Positions 46,340 to 59,110 of a stretch of DNA of 64,000 nucleotides are shown here, in pieces. The first letter of the stretch is position 1, and each line of letters starts with the position of its first letter. The DNA is from Dromaius novaehollandiae. Taxonomy: Eukaryota; Chordata; Aves; Casuariiformes; Dromaiidae. The position numbers and the translations under genes are program-made. Location of the stretch: assembly GCF_036370855.1 (NCBI RefSeq), contig NC_088098.1, positions 143,860,721 to 143,924,720 on the forward strand, read 5' to 3'. Below the pieces are notes generated by a model, which saw nothing but the letters and a program-made list of their open reading frames with translations, did not search any database and was not told the DNA's origin.

Positions 46340-47728
46340 CCTGTTCTCAATCCATGGGCCCTGATGGGATGCATTCGCAAGTGCTGAGGCTGATGTCACC
46401 AGGAGGCCACTCTTGATTATCTGGAAGGTTGTGGCTATTGGGAGGGGTTCCTGAGGACTGGAAGAAAGAAAGTATTGCTCCAGTCTTCAAGAAGGGCAAG
46501 AAGGAGGGTCCAGGGAACTACAGGCCAGTCAGCCTCACCTTGATCCCTGAGACTGAGGAACTACTAATCCTGGCACCATCTCCAAGCACATGAAGGACAA
46601 GAAGGTGATCAGGAGGAGTCAACATGGTTTCAAAAAGGGGAAATCATGCTTAATCAACTTGATAGCCTTCAGTGATTGAATGACTGGCTGGATAGATGAG
46701 GAGAGAGCAGTGGATGTTGTCTGCCTTGACTTCAGTAAAAGGGCTTTTGACACTATTTCCCGTAACATCCTCATAGACAAGCTGATGAAGTATGGGGTGG
46801 ATTGAAAATAGGCTGAACTGCTGGGCTCAGAGGGTTATGATCATGCTGCTTCATGAAATCCAGCTGAAGGCCGAGCATTAGTGGTTTCCCCTGGAGGTCG
46901 ATAATGGGGCCAATACTATTTATTTCATTAATGACCTGGATGACGGGACCAAGTGCTCCCTCAGCAAATCTGCTGATGATACAAAGCTGGGAAGAGTGGC
47001 TGATACACCAGAGGGCTGCGCTGCTCTTCAGAGGGACCTCAATAGGCTGGAGAGATGGGCAGAGAGGAACCTCATAAAGTTCCATAAAGGGAAGTGCAAA
47101 ATCTTGCACCTGGGGAGGAATAACCCCTTGTGCCAATACATGCTGGGGCCAACCAGCTGGAGAGTAACTTTGCAGAGAAGTACCTGGGGGTCCTGGTGGA
47201 CAAGTTGGTCATAAGCCAGCAATGTGCCCTTGTAGCAAAGAAGGCCAATGGTATCCTGGGCCGCATTGCCAGCAGGTTGAGTGAGGTGATCCTTCTCCTC
47301 TGCTCAGGACTGGCGAGCCACATGTGGAGTGCTGGGTCCAGTGCTGGACTCCCCTGTGCAAGACAGATGTGCACCTGCTGGAGTGAGTCCAGTGAAGGGC
47401 CACAAAGATAATTAAGGGACTGGAACATCTCTCACACGAGGAGAGGCTGAGAAAGCTGGGACTGCTCAGCCTGGAGAAGAGAATGCTTGGGGGGGATCTT
47501 ATCAATGTGTATAAGTGTCTGATGGCAAAGTATAAAGAGGATGAGCCATACTCTTCTCAGTGGTGCCCAGTGACAGGGTGAGAGCCAGTGGGCAAAAACT
47601 GATATACAGGAAATTCCTGAAAACTTGGCAAGCTGCTCAAGATGACCCTGTTCTGTGCAAGGGGGTGCCTTACCTACCAGAGGTGCCTACCAACCCCAAC
47701 TATTCTGTAATTCTTTGATTCTATTTCC
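46340..47728 (+). mobile_element. CR1 LINE, reverse-transcriptase to 3' end
   Basis: The fragment begins near 'atgggccctgatgggatgca' (about 46,355-46,374, the GPDGMH motif at the start of the RT domain). It passes the 'EDWKKE' and 'FKKGKKEGPGNYRPVSLT' segments (about 46,450-46,540) and the 'VVCLDFSKRAFDTISRNIL' region (about 46,715-46,770), with an extra base in the KAFDT motif. The catalytic box at about 46,963-46,989 reads '[10 protein letters not shown]', so the Asp pair is kept but the preceding Phe has become Ser. The next frame (46,996-47,130) encodes '[20 protein letters not shown]'. Internal frameshifts and a stop near 46,800 kill it. The tail ends 'ttctgtaattctttgattct' near 47,723, the CR1-type terminus. 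It lacks the 5' untranslated region, ORF1 and the endonuclease, as expected from 5' truncation on insertion. Confidence 0.92.
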
Positions 47729-49999
47729 TCTCCAATCTACAGTTGGCCCAACTCCACTGAATTTTTGGCAAATGTGTCAGCATACCTACGTTCCTCCAGC
47801 TGCTACTCCAGCAGGACATAAGAGAGAAAAGAGAGAGAGGAGCCAGGATTATACCAGACTAAGGAAATTGAAGAAGCGTCTATAGCTACAGTCCAGCTGA
47901 AGCTGTGGCACTGCATATGTACCGATCGCAGTTGTAACACAACTACCTGACAGTGTGAGACACTTGGCAGCTTGATGATAACAAACGTGTTGAAGTAACA
48001 AACTATAGAGAATTCACAGCAAATAATCTGTGTTTAACCTTCCCCTCTTGCCTTGTCTTGCCTTGCCTTCCCCTCTCTTCCCTTCCCTTCCCTCAGATCC
48101 AGATATCTACAGATAATAGATACTGACTTGCACAGTGCTTCTCATGGTTTGTAAAATTCTTGAGCTCAGTTTCAGAGGTTCCCTTTTTTTCTGTTTTTTG
48201 TCTGTTATAGAAAAAAACATAAACATTCATTCAAGCCAGAGGTCCAGACAGTTAAATTACAATTTTGGTGTACTCAGAAAAAAACATTTCCCACTTTCAA
48301 GCCATGATTTTAAGCTTTTTAAAATTTGCTGAGGTTAGAATGCGTGAAGAACTGGAGCAGCGCAAGAGAGCATCAGGGTGGAAAACCTGTAACAGAAGGA
48401 CTAAGCTGCCATCCCATGGGATAAATTGAAAGCATCTGAAATGTGTATTATTGGCTTGGATGAGAAGTGTGCTTTTGAAATGATGCTGCTGATTATTGCC
48501 ACTTCTTGCCCTTTAGTTCTTATCTCAGACCTATCTCAGAGAGTGTGAACTGGGTTCTTTTTGGACAATCTACACTGCAGGATGCAGTCCAGAAGCCCTC
48601 CTATGTGGGCCTCCTGTGCTCTAGCTATCATACACTAGTAATACTGGTTATACATGGCTGCCAGAAAAATAGGGCTTGCTTTCAGAAGTTCCAGGTTTTT
48701 CCAAAAGCTTCAACTTTAAAGTGCTTCAAACCCTAACTAGCTTTGAACTGACTTCAAAGTGTTGCTTAGAACTAATTCTGTAAAAGTGATTTTTCCTGTG
48801 TTCTGTAGAATTTTCTGCTGTATGAAGCAGTCATTAATGATATCCAGAAACTTTACCTTTAAACTCTCACTAGAACATTTGGACAACATGTCTACCAGCA
48901 GCTGAAGTCCCTTATATATATTTTATGCGATATTTGATGTTTATTCTTTATCTTGCAGCATACTACATTTAATAACATTTTTAACTCTAAAAGTATAGCT
49001 ATAAAAGTTATTGTAGGTAATACCTAATTAAAATTAGTATTAGGAAAATACTAAAATATTAATATTGTGTATTCATACGGTTTGGGAATTTTTATTCTTA
49101 TAGGTATAGATATTCTGCAAATCCTTTTCTTTATGAGGCTATAACTATAATCTGTACAAAGCAGTTGGATATTGGCCATCAGTCCACAATGGTCCAAGAT
49201 TTCAACCTGAATTTCTCCATTAAATGTTTTTTGTGTTATACAATATTTTTCTATTTCAGTGATCAAATATTATATTTCAGTGATCAAGTGTACCCAAATA
49301 TTAGAGAGAAGCAGGATTTCTTTGGATTTCTGTTATTTTACTATGTGATTTTTAAATTTTTTTATATTGCTACAAATGTACGATATGTTGTTAGTGCGGC
49401 TGTAAAAAGATGCAAAGGGCAGTAGTCATGCATGTTACATTGAACTTCAAAGGAAACTGGATGCGAAACAACTCAGGGTATTTTAGGCATTCCAATATAT
49501 TGGACAATAAAAGAACAGTGACAGGCACCAAATTATTGAGAATTCTAATGTAGTTTTTATTTGGTCTAGCAAAAAGAGCAAAGAGGTGTGGCAGTGGCCA
49601 TCTATTAACATAGTCCATTAATGACAGACTCTGCATAACAATTATATTGAATTATCTATTTATAAAATATAAGTAAAAAAGAGAACTGAAAATTAATTGT
49701 TAGGTCCAAGTAGCCTGCATGTCAGAATCATGCTCTACAGGATTAGACCCATGAATTTTGATAAGTTGAAACCAGCTGGGAAATAGCTGAAGGGAAACAT
49801 CTGTATAGATAGCTAATTGAATGATAAAACTGTGTACATAGACTAGAGGGAGGTCGGGGATGAAGGATGTAATTAGTCAAAAAAATGAAGTAACCTTTAC
49901 CATTCAGTAAACTGCACTTTTAACTGTCTTACATTACTGATACAAGTAGTCAAAAGGGATGTCTCTGAATATCTAAAAGAAAGAATGATGACCAGCACT
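47729..49999. other. AT-rich non-coding DNA
   Basis: No supported gene. It holds a pyrimidine pentamer microsatellite (48,037-48,094) and a 21-base-period direct duplication of TATTTCAGTGATCAA at 49,252-49,266 and 49,273-49,287. Confidence 0.6.
48037..48094. repeat. (CTTGC/CTTCC)n pyrimidine microsatellite
   Basis: Imperfect pentamers CTTGC, CTTGT and CTTCC over about 58 bases on the plus strand, directly after an ATAATCTGTGTTTAAC unique segment. Confidence 0.8.
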
Positions 50000-50560
50000 C
50001 AGATGAATTTGTAAAGACAAAATCATGTCAGATGATGAGGTCACATTTTATAAAGAAATCAAAAAAGTAGGAGTTACCAGAGATGTATTGCGTATAGAGT
50101 GTAATAAAGCATTTGATACTGTCACAAAGCATTATCTTGAAAAAGAAAAGATTGGCTTCAGTACAGTCAGCACTTCTACTGACATTGACCAACAACTTAC
50201 TGGCAGACTGTATAAAGAGGTGAGAATTGTTAGGAATTAGAGAGGAATGTTTTCAATGAGATATCTAAAGAGCAATTACAGGGCATACTTTATTTAACAT
50301 CTTGTGAGTGGTCCAACTTGAATAAAGGTTCCTTTGGACAGGAACATCCTTGGTCTTGTGTTTTCATGGTCCATGGTAGACTTCCCTTGGCTGCTTTGTG
50401 GTAATAATAATTGATTAAAAAATCCAAGATATATTTTACAAATTTGACTTTGTCCATTTGCAAGACAGATTTGCAAGGTTTCATCTCCAATAATGTTCCA
50501 ATGGGTCTGTCATGTGGAATTCGTAAGGGCTAATTTTTAGGAAGGCCAGTCTCCCTTGAC
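50000..50560 (+). mobile_element. decayed LINE reverse-transcriptase remnant (CR1-like)
   Basis: The frame at 50,025-50,240 includes 'RIECNKAFDTVTKHYLEK', which fits the DFSKAFDTVSHNIL block of CR1-type reverse transcriptase. It is preceded by 'gaatttgtaaagacaaaatc' (compare GFVKGKS) and followed near 50,517-50,550 by 'GIRKG-FLGR', compare GVPQGSILGP. The distance between the two blocks is close to that in an intact element. The nucleotide match is poor, so the copy is older than those at 37 and 47 kb. Ends uncertain. Confidence 0.5.
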
Positions 50561-53500
50561 TCTTCTGTTGTGAGTGGAAAGAAGACAGGTCCCCATTCAG
50601 TATCTAATTTAGCTGCTTTGGGTCACCGTCTAGGAGGGTCTCTCACTCTCTAGCAGCTAAACAAGAAGCTTCTGGATCTTACTGTTTAAGATTAACATTT
50701 GTGGTTGCTGCTCTTAGCTGCCCTGACTCTGCCTTGTTTAATTGCCATTATCAAGATTTTTTGGGGAAAATACTGGCCTTCTCCATACAAAATTTTATCC
50801 TGATCAAAGTCATAAACAAGTCCTAATCCTGATGAAGACAATTAAAATCTTCCCAAATAATATCTGGATGAAGTTTGAATTGGACAAGTGTGTCACAGTA
50901 TTGTATCACTGAGGTAACTAACAGGGCCCAAGTTCTAAGAAGAAGCGGTCTGAATTTAATGTCAGAGGAAGGAATTTACCCCTTATTGTTTGGAGAAATC
51001 TATACATACTGTGGCGTTTTATGCTTTACCTCCATTAGCAATACTGATATAAATTAAAGCTACATTCAAATATAAACTTTATCAGCTCCTGAAATTCAAG
51101 CAGAATGGAGATAACTGCTTCCAGGCAATCGATAGCTCAAGCTAGTATAGTAGATTGGACTCTGGAAAGTGAAACAGTTATACAGGATAAACAGATAGTA
51201 ATTCACCATACAGGGATATTTATATTCAAAACAACTGTTGTCACAATGTTGAAATGGAATGGAGGAAAGACTGGAGGAAAGTTGAAGACTGCGGAATTTT
51301 TTGTAAAGAGTAGTTTGCATAGAAAATTATTAAGAATATTGGTGATTTCCTCTATGAGACTAGAAACAGCCACCCAAAACTGTCCTCTGAAGTACTCAGC
51401 AAAGCAGTCAGAGCACCAGGTTCTTCACACAGACTAGTTCAGTTATCATCGTGTGGCACCAATAAAAGACAAAGACAAAAGATGCAACACCTGAACTGTG
51501 ACTCTGTGCATGGCAGTTGTGTATTGTCTGCAGTTCCTTGGTGATTAAAGGTATATACAAAGGAAAGCATAATCAGGTAGCTGGTACCCTTCACTCGGGA
51601 TACGTTGATAATGGCATCTCCCTACAGATCATAACTGATAAGAGCACAAAACTAACTTGGGAAGAGAAAATGATAATGACTTAACGTCAGTGGGTGACTT
51701 GATGACCAAAAAGACCCCCAAAGAGCCCATTAGTTCAAAAGACTTCAGTATCATCCCCACAAAAGTCATAATCGTAAACACTACATGCTGATAAGATGAT
51801 CATCTGGCACAGAAAAAATAAAGATATCCAAGTATCAACTCATACAAACTGAGTTATAAAGAACCTAAAATAGAAAGACAAAAGTAATAATAATAATTAC
51901 AGATGCCATGGGGACGCTGACCAAGACCTCAGTGACTTGGAAATTTGAAATCAGTGTCCAGAGCCTAAAAAAGGCTGTTTTTTGAAAGTATTGACAGTTC
52001 TGTGATAATGTTTTCACACTTAAGGATCCAGCTGCCATAAAGATTTCTAGGCCAAGTATGTCCCATTAAGATTTGTATTTGAAATAAGAAAATCATATGA
52101 AGGATTCAACAACATTAATTTAAATATTAAGTTTGTGTAGTCTAGCTAACTGAGAAGAAAATAAAAATACATTAAGCAGGTCATCTGCCTTGGAGATACA
52201 AAGAACAGTGAAGGAGAAGGGTTTTATTTCAGACTGTTTCCTGTTCAGAGGATTACATAAAGCAACTGAAAAAACGCTATAATGTCTGTAGTGTTGGGAG
52301 CTGAGTATGAGTGTATGACAAACTCTTCGTTCTTGCCTCTCTTTCTGAAATAAAAACAACACACAGAGAAAGAATAATTATGCTTTAATATGGGATATAT
52401 TAAATAAGTCAACAGCTGAATAATTTCTGCTTATCTCCTATTTCTGTGATTTTTTAACACACAGGATACTGGCATTTCTAATCATTTTGTTCCACTGGAA
52501 TAAAGATCTGTTTATTTATTATTGTCAAAAAATATCATATCTAACGAATAAGACTTGCGATTTCTGATTCTAACAATTAAGTGTTTAGCAGTGCTAGAAG
52601 TATTATTTATCCTTTAAATAATTTTTAGGGAAAAATTTAATATTGGTATTTTACTGAAAAGGGAAAAATACAAAAAGCTCTTTTATTAAACACATTAGAA
52701 ACTTCTTTGAATGCCTACTGTATGAGCATATTGGAAAATAAAGCAAAATAGAACTAAACAAATGTAGCCTCTGGTAAAAGACTTAGGTGTTAAGATGTAT
52801 GTTCTCGAAGTGTCTTATAAACAGTAATCAAGTCTCATAATTATATAGTTTTATCTATTTTTTTAAATTTCTTTCACAGATAGTAATACCCACTCATTAA
52901 AATTCTTTCTTTACTCTCCCTTCTCCTCATGGAAGAACAATTAAGGACATGTTTTGTTTTGAGAGACATAAAGGTCCCATTGACTTTAGTGAGAGCTTAA
53001 TATATACCCTCTGATGAGAAAATTTGGTCTTAAGAATTGTCCAATTAAAGATCCTTACTTAAAGAAAGATTTCCTTTATAAGGAAGCTTTTGTGCAAGTT
53101 AGCAGTGAGCTGCAGTGATTTTTTTCATCCAGTTAGTAGTTTGTTGTTTCCGAAGCCCAGTGATTTCACTGAATATGTAACATTCATTGAAAAGCAACAT
53201 GCTATTCAGAGGACTCTTGTTTTACATAATGTTTTCCTTTTTTTTAATTACAATGATAACTGACATTGCAGGAACTGGCTAGAAATTTTTCACTTTAGGT
53301 CTTCAGTCATGCTAAATGCCTATGAGTGTTCCAGCGTTTTCATTAAAATGTCAGTTTGGTAGGCTGTTGCACCTGTGATCAGAGACACCCTGTGGCAACA
53401 CAGAGATTGCTGAAGTCAGTGGATATCTGTGTGAGCTCAGATTCCATCTTTTCAGTTTTCCTTGGAATGTCCAATTCTGAGAGTTGAATAATAAAATTGT

Positions 53501-53904
53501 GACACCAGAGCAATGTGAGAAATCTGTGCATGTATGAATCAAATTAAAAAGCTAGATCTGGATAAATAAACAAATAAGGCAGCAATGATACAAAAATATA
53601 ATTAAAATTAAAATGGACTGAGAAGCTAGCCTATGTGTTGGTGAAAACATATGGAAAATTTAAAAGGGAAACTGCTATAAGTACTACGACAGTGAGACAA
53701 TTGTCATGATGTGTTTCATGAGATTCTTTTATTTTTAAAATCCTCAGCTTTGACATCTAATTATATCAGCCTCCCAATACTTTTAGGAGAAGTGGGTGTC
53801 TAATGATCAAGATTTGTAGTAAAAAGTGGCATTTTACTGTACTGAAAGCTTTGTAGACCAGAAAGCAGATAAAAAAATCCAAAATGTATTTGTTTACAAA
53901 AAAG
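50561..53904. other. AT-rich non-coding DNA
   Basis: No supported gene. The 110-codon frame at 51,105-51,437 shows no domain and no exon-like boundaries. The 50.6-51.6 kb part may still belong to decayed LINE sequence, but I cannot align it. Confidence 0.5.
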
Positions 53905-54005
53905 CCATGATTTTTAGGCTAAACATGCTATTTTGAGACATGTGCCTGCTAAAATGTGCTAAAAAAATCACGGTTGCCAAAGTCCAACATGCAAATCATG
54001 ATTTG
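53905..54005. repeat. palindromic repeat remnant
   Basis: CCATGATTTTTAG at 53,905-53,917 pairs with CTAAAAAAATCACGG at 53,959-53,973, with one mismatch and a two-base length difference. A perfect 14-base palindrome, CAAATCATGATTTG, follows at 53,992-54,005. Repeats with 'aaaatcatgatttt' arms are common in sauropsid genomes as old palindromic elements; assignment is from memory of such sequences, not a search. Confidence 0.4.
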
Positions 54006-54084
54006 GAGTGGAATCTTCCTACCTTAGACATCTAACTCATATTTGAATCTTACATGTCTAGTGAAGCCATCGCCATGAGGTATA

Positions 54085-54235
54085 TGCCTGAGCAATGGAG
54101 AGAAGTAGGTGCCTGTGAAAGCCTCCAGAGGGAGATGCTGACCAGCAAACTGTGTGTCTTCTCTTAGGAAAACACAGCCGCTCCCTGGAGGCCTCGAGAG
54201 CCACCTGCTTCTTTCTACTCATTGTAGAGAATGAG
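54085..54235. repeat. palindromic MITE-like element
   Basis: The left arm, 54,103-54,133, and right arm, 54,182-54,210, are imperfect reverse complements, sharing AAG(T/C)AGGTG and GCCTCCAG. The pairing extends outward: CAATGGAGAG in the left flank matches the complement of the CTACTCATTG segment near 54,215-54,225. The loop is about 48 bases. Arms of roughly 40 bases around a short loop fit a non-autonomous DNA transposon. It sits about 80 bases from the palindromic remnant at 53.9 kb. Confidence 0.55.
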
Positions 54236-57200
54236 GCACTAGTACTAGGAGCACTAGGAGGATGGTTTCACTGGACTCCTAAAATTTAGGCACAGCTCAA
54301 GTGATGCTTTAACACGTGATCTTGAATGCTTGGGTTTGGCAGTCCTGATTTATTGACATAGACCTTAATTTTTTTTCCCTGTGTTTGTGTGTTTGCTACT
54401 TCAAATGCCGTTTACAGGGATGCTGATGGTTTAATGATGTACTTGGAATCAAAAAGGTTTCAGCACTGTATTCAAGTACTTACTTTTATAGAAACCTAGT
54501 TTTAGTTGGCACTTCTTTGAAGTAGATGAGCGTTTGGACAAGACTCTTAAGAAAGAAGAGTTTACACAGGGATGCCTCTACAAAAGAGAGGTTTCTACAC
54601 CTGAGCAGAATAAATGAAATATGCTCCAGTGGTGGTCTCTTTGGGAGTCCCAACCTTTTATATGTTGGGATTGTGTGGTGGGGAACATTTGCAATAGAGT
54701 GTACATCTGTTATTTTTTAATGCTTCCTCAGACAAAAACTATTTCCTGAAGTTCTGCTGGGAAGTAGGAGTATCACTACCTACTTGGCAGTTTGGCAAAA
54801 TGCTCGAAATTTCACCATCACCAATCGGCTTTTCAGTTTGAGCATGTCCCTGTTAACTATATTCATGAAGATGAGCTTGTCAGGCTATGGAGACTGACAT
54901 TTGCTCTTGTAGAGAGATGCCTTTATGTGGAAAGTTATCAGATATTAAAATGATTCTTCTACTTCAGGATAACCATTCACTTTTATTTCAAGTCAAAATC
55001 AAACAGTTGCTTTTGGCATGAAAGACAGGGAAGGCAGGCAGAGAAAGAAAGAGGACACCTCATAATTAAAATCAGACTTTATCTTTTACCTTACTTTATT
55101 AAACTAGTGAAGAAAATAGTGTGTTTTTATTTCCAAATGTTTAGACACTCCAAGTAATATTCAGTCATAGCAACACGGCTTTAGATTAAGCAAGAGCTAG
55201 CATCACAGTAGGAAGCTTATCTAAGTATTTTTAAATGTTCTTAATCTTAAATGGCAACATAATCTTTGAAAAAAATTCAGTGTGTGTCTCAGAAAATTGA
55301 CATAGGCATAGTTATGAAGTGGCAGCTGACCTGCAAGTGTGGTGTTGCCTAGCAATCCCTCACCATCAGACAAAATGCAGAAGTGGGTTAGAAAGATTTA
55401 CACAAGGAAACAGATAAATGCTGATTTTCTCCAGAAGATTCTAATTTCTGTAGTTGTTAGGAAGGATATTCATTCATAACCCCCCTTCTTTTTTCCTTTT
55501 TTTTAATAGTTGAAAAGCATTTTGAAACTGAAATAATCAGTTCAAAGATGATATGTCTATGAGAACAAAAGTGCTTATGCTTCTGAAACACTAATTTAAA
55601 AAATAGTTGCTGTAACTAATAAGTTTGGAGGGAAAGAATAATAAATAAAAAGGGAATGTTATTCTAACACTTCCATGAAAGTTTTTATAGCCACTTTGCT
55701 TTCTGGATCAGTTGCCAATGTCCTGACCCTGCTACAAACTCTTTGCAGCTGTGATGCTGAACCTGCTGAGAGTCTGACTGCTGTCAAAGAAAGTGCCAGT
55801 CCAGCCTGAACTCGCTGCATGACTGAGGACTAAATTATGAGCAGTCTGGGTGGAGACATATTAGACAGGAAAAGCTCACCAGCTCATCAGCTCAGCTCAT
55901 TGTGAAACTCTTGTGCCAACCTATTGCAATGGAAAAGGAAGTATTCTGAACTTGTAAACTTGGGGGCAGAGGTTGAGAGTTTGATGGAGATGAGAAGCTT
56001 CTTTCTCCCTCCTCATGTTTTGGTGTATGATCCACTTTTCCTCCCTATATAGTAGCAGATAAGGAAAAAGGAGACATTTTGGTTCAACCTGCTTGCCATG
56101 TCTAGACAGATCTCTCCCTGGGTGCAAAGAGCAAAGTAAAAGCTTTCTTTATCACGTTTTACGATTGTGTTGTAGAAAATGCAGCATGGAGTGATGCCTT
56201 CTGGAGTACTATGTAGCTGATAAGACATCATCCCACTGTACAAAATAGAGGTGCTATCTCTTGCTTTTCCTGGAGATTTTTCATGTCTCTTAGGAATGAC
56301 AAGAAGGGTAGCCGTGGTTCCATCTCTTCCCAGTCCTCCTATGAACATTCATAGCCAGGCATTTTTTGCACTTTCAGACTGTAAAGGACTGCAAGTGCAC
56401 CAAGCCTCTTTATGTAAAATGCATTCCCTCCCACCCTTAGATCTGCTCAAAGCCCAAACACAGACTGAGCTCTCACTTCCAAAGACTTCTATGTGAAATT
56501 AATGCTGCTAACAATGCTGACAAGTTTAGTTTGTAGCACTCCAGAAATATATCTACCCAACTGAAAGGTACAGGATATTTGCTGTCAGAATTCATCAACT
56601 ACTCAATACAAAGATCTTGAGAACTGAAGCATAGCATAGGGTAGGGCAGGTCTGTAATAGGTATATTGTGTGAATTTCCATAGAGGATATTACCAAATGT
56701 AATAGTTGCCCTTCGAAAATAAGCACAACAGCTTTCCACTTGTTGGATATTCTAATACATGGTCAAAGTGTGAAAGGAATTTAATACCTCTATCATTTAA
56801 TCTGGAAATCTGACATTTCTAAAGCTGATGACAAATGATTTTCAAGGCACTTTTCTGAGTTTATTTAAACTGAGAGGTAGCTGTTATCTTTCTGAAATGT
56901 CAGACTGCTTGTCTGAAGACTACAAATATTCTTTTCCTTTAAATGGCATTAAATATGTGAGAGCAGGACACATAGGGTCAAATAAAGACTCCTTTGTGCA
57001 ATAAACAGCTCCCAAGTCATAAATCATCACTTTATGTAAGTATCCAAAAAGTTTTCAGCTCATTTTTTGTCTGACCTTTTAACAAAAGTACTTCTGCTTG
57101 CTAGGCAACTGATTTTTGCTCATCTCTTGAGAGTTAAAATGAAATAGCAGTGATTCTTTACTGCTGCTTCAGAGGACAGCAGAAAGAAAAAATACTTAAT

Positions 57201-59092
57201 CAGAATGCATAGCTTCAGGAAATTACCAATGGCTATTATGAAAATAAGTGAAAATATTTCAGAATCTCCCATTGTTACAGATGGGACTGCTTGCCAGTCC
57301 TTTAGCTTTACCATTTTAATGATAATTTCAAGAGGAGACAAAGCCTGACAACATGTATCATGACAGGGAAATCAGACCTGCACCCAGAGAGAGCAATTTC
57401 AGAGAGGAAACAGTGGGAGAATTTCACAGTTCCTTTCAGATAAGAAATATAAGCCAAATACAAATGTGGAAAATAAATTAAAATGCCACATAAAGACTCC
57501 TGTCAAAAGTTAGGTATTGAAAAAAAATCCCCCACAAAATGTACCTAAAACTTGCCGTGGACATGTGTTTTCCCTTTGTCATCATTGCAGCTTCCTGTGA
57601 CTTTGACAATAAAAAACCAAAACCAAACACTATTAATGATCTAGTTACACTGAGTGTAGAGACTACACGTTTTATAAATATTTGCATTTTGTCTTTTTTA
57701 AGACAAATGTTGCTAAGCTGCCAAAATCATTGATTTCAATAACAAGAAGAGCAGGCTTCCATTTGACACCCACGTAACAGGGAGAAAATGTTTTTTCTTA
57801 CATATAAGTAATAATACAACATTTTAATCTAAAGTTGATACAAAATCTGCTCATATTCTCATCTTTGTACAGACTTAGCTTTTGCAGGATACTGTATGAG
57901 TTTCACAGATGAGCTATGCAGAACTGTGCATCTATATATCTGCCTAGGAGCAAACGCTCAGTGAAGAACTGTGAGGAGCCTGACTATTTTTGCAAGGGCA
58001 TCCCATTAGCTTGCAGATGTTCTGTGTGCCTTCAGTGCCCAATTCACAGATATAACGTGTTTCCTATTGCTCTCAGCTGGAGAGCATGGCAGGTTAGTTC
58101 AAGCTGCAGAAGCAGACTTTTATCTCTAGAGGTCTGCATTGCAGTCTTTGGTGTGTTAATCAAGATGGCAGCTATCACACAAGGTCATTAGCTACTTGTT
58201 TTTCCCCATCCTGGAAAGGGGCCCTGCAGAGCAGAACTTGCATTTGAACTTAGTTTTGCAGACAGGCAACAAAGTGCGGAGTGTTTCTGGATTTGCCAAA
58301 ACATTTGTCTTACTCAACAAACTGCACAACCTTCACGAGCTGAGATACCTTTAACAGAGAGGAACTGTGGAACAGGAAATCTGTAATCATTTCTCTGTAT
58401 ATGTCAGACTGTGGCCAAAGCTAAAGTAACTCTGCTAACATGTGAAAAATCATCTGATAATGGGCTGCTGCCAGAGAGTCACATCTCAGAGGAGGAATAG
58501 TCTCAATACATTCTTTTTCTTGGTTTTGGTTCCAGAAGATGTCTCTGTCTCATGACTGTAATAATACTCAATCATCATGCTATAATTAAGAGCTTTTCAT
58601 GTAATCATCTGTATAACTGATTACTTTGGGCTATACCCTGCTCATGCTGAGCTTTCTGGCAAAGTTCCCACTGACATCAGCAGAAGGATTGGTCCTTTTC
58701 TTAGCTATTTACCAATATTGTTTGACAGTACCACACTTATGAGACAGTTCCCAGTGGATATTAATTATTTAGACTTTAATTCTTGGACTATTAAACTGCC
58801 ACTTTAGAAATAACATGCTCTTTTTCAGACTCCTGAGTCATTATTGCTTCTAAAGAATACAACACAGAAACAAGTTTAAAAGGTATGAAAAAGATTTTAT
58901 CCAAGAGGCTGAAAATGTTAGACTTTCAAGGTAGGAAAATAAGAAGGAAGATGAGAGATTTTATACTGTGGACAATACAGCAACATTCACTTGCTTTTTG
59001 TATAGTAAAAAATAACAACCAATTAAACAATCAAACAAGGAAACCCACTAAAACTTTAAAAGGAAATACATCCACAGATTTAATCATTATGT

Positions 59093-59110
59093 AAAAAAAA
59101 AAAAAAAAAA
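59093..59110. repeat. poly-A tract (A18)
   Basis: Eighteen consecutive A following TTATGT. No retrocopied gene recognised upstream, although the A-rich 58,880-59,090 stretch could be a decayed insertion. Confidence 0.9.

Noticed and set aside
51105..51437. 110-codon plus-strand frame
   Set aside because: No domain, poor start context, AT-rich region next to decayed LINE sequence.
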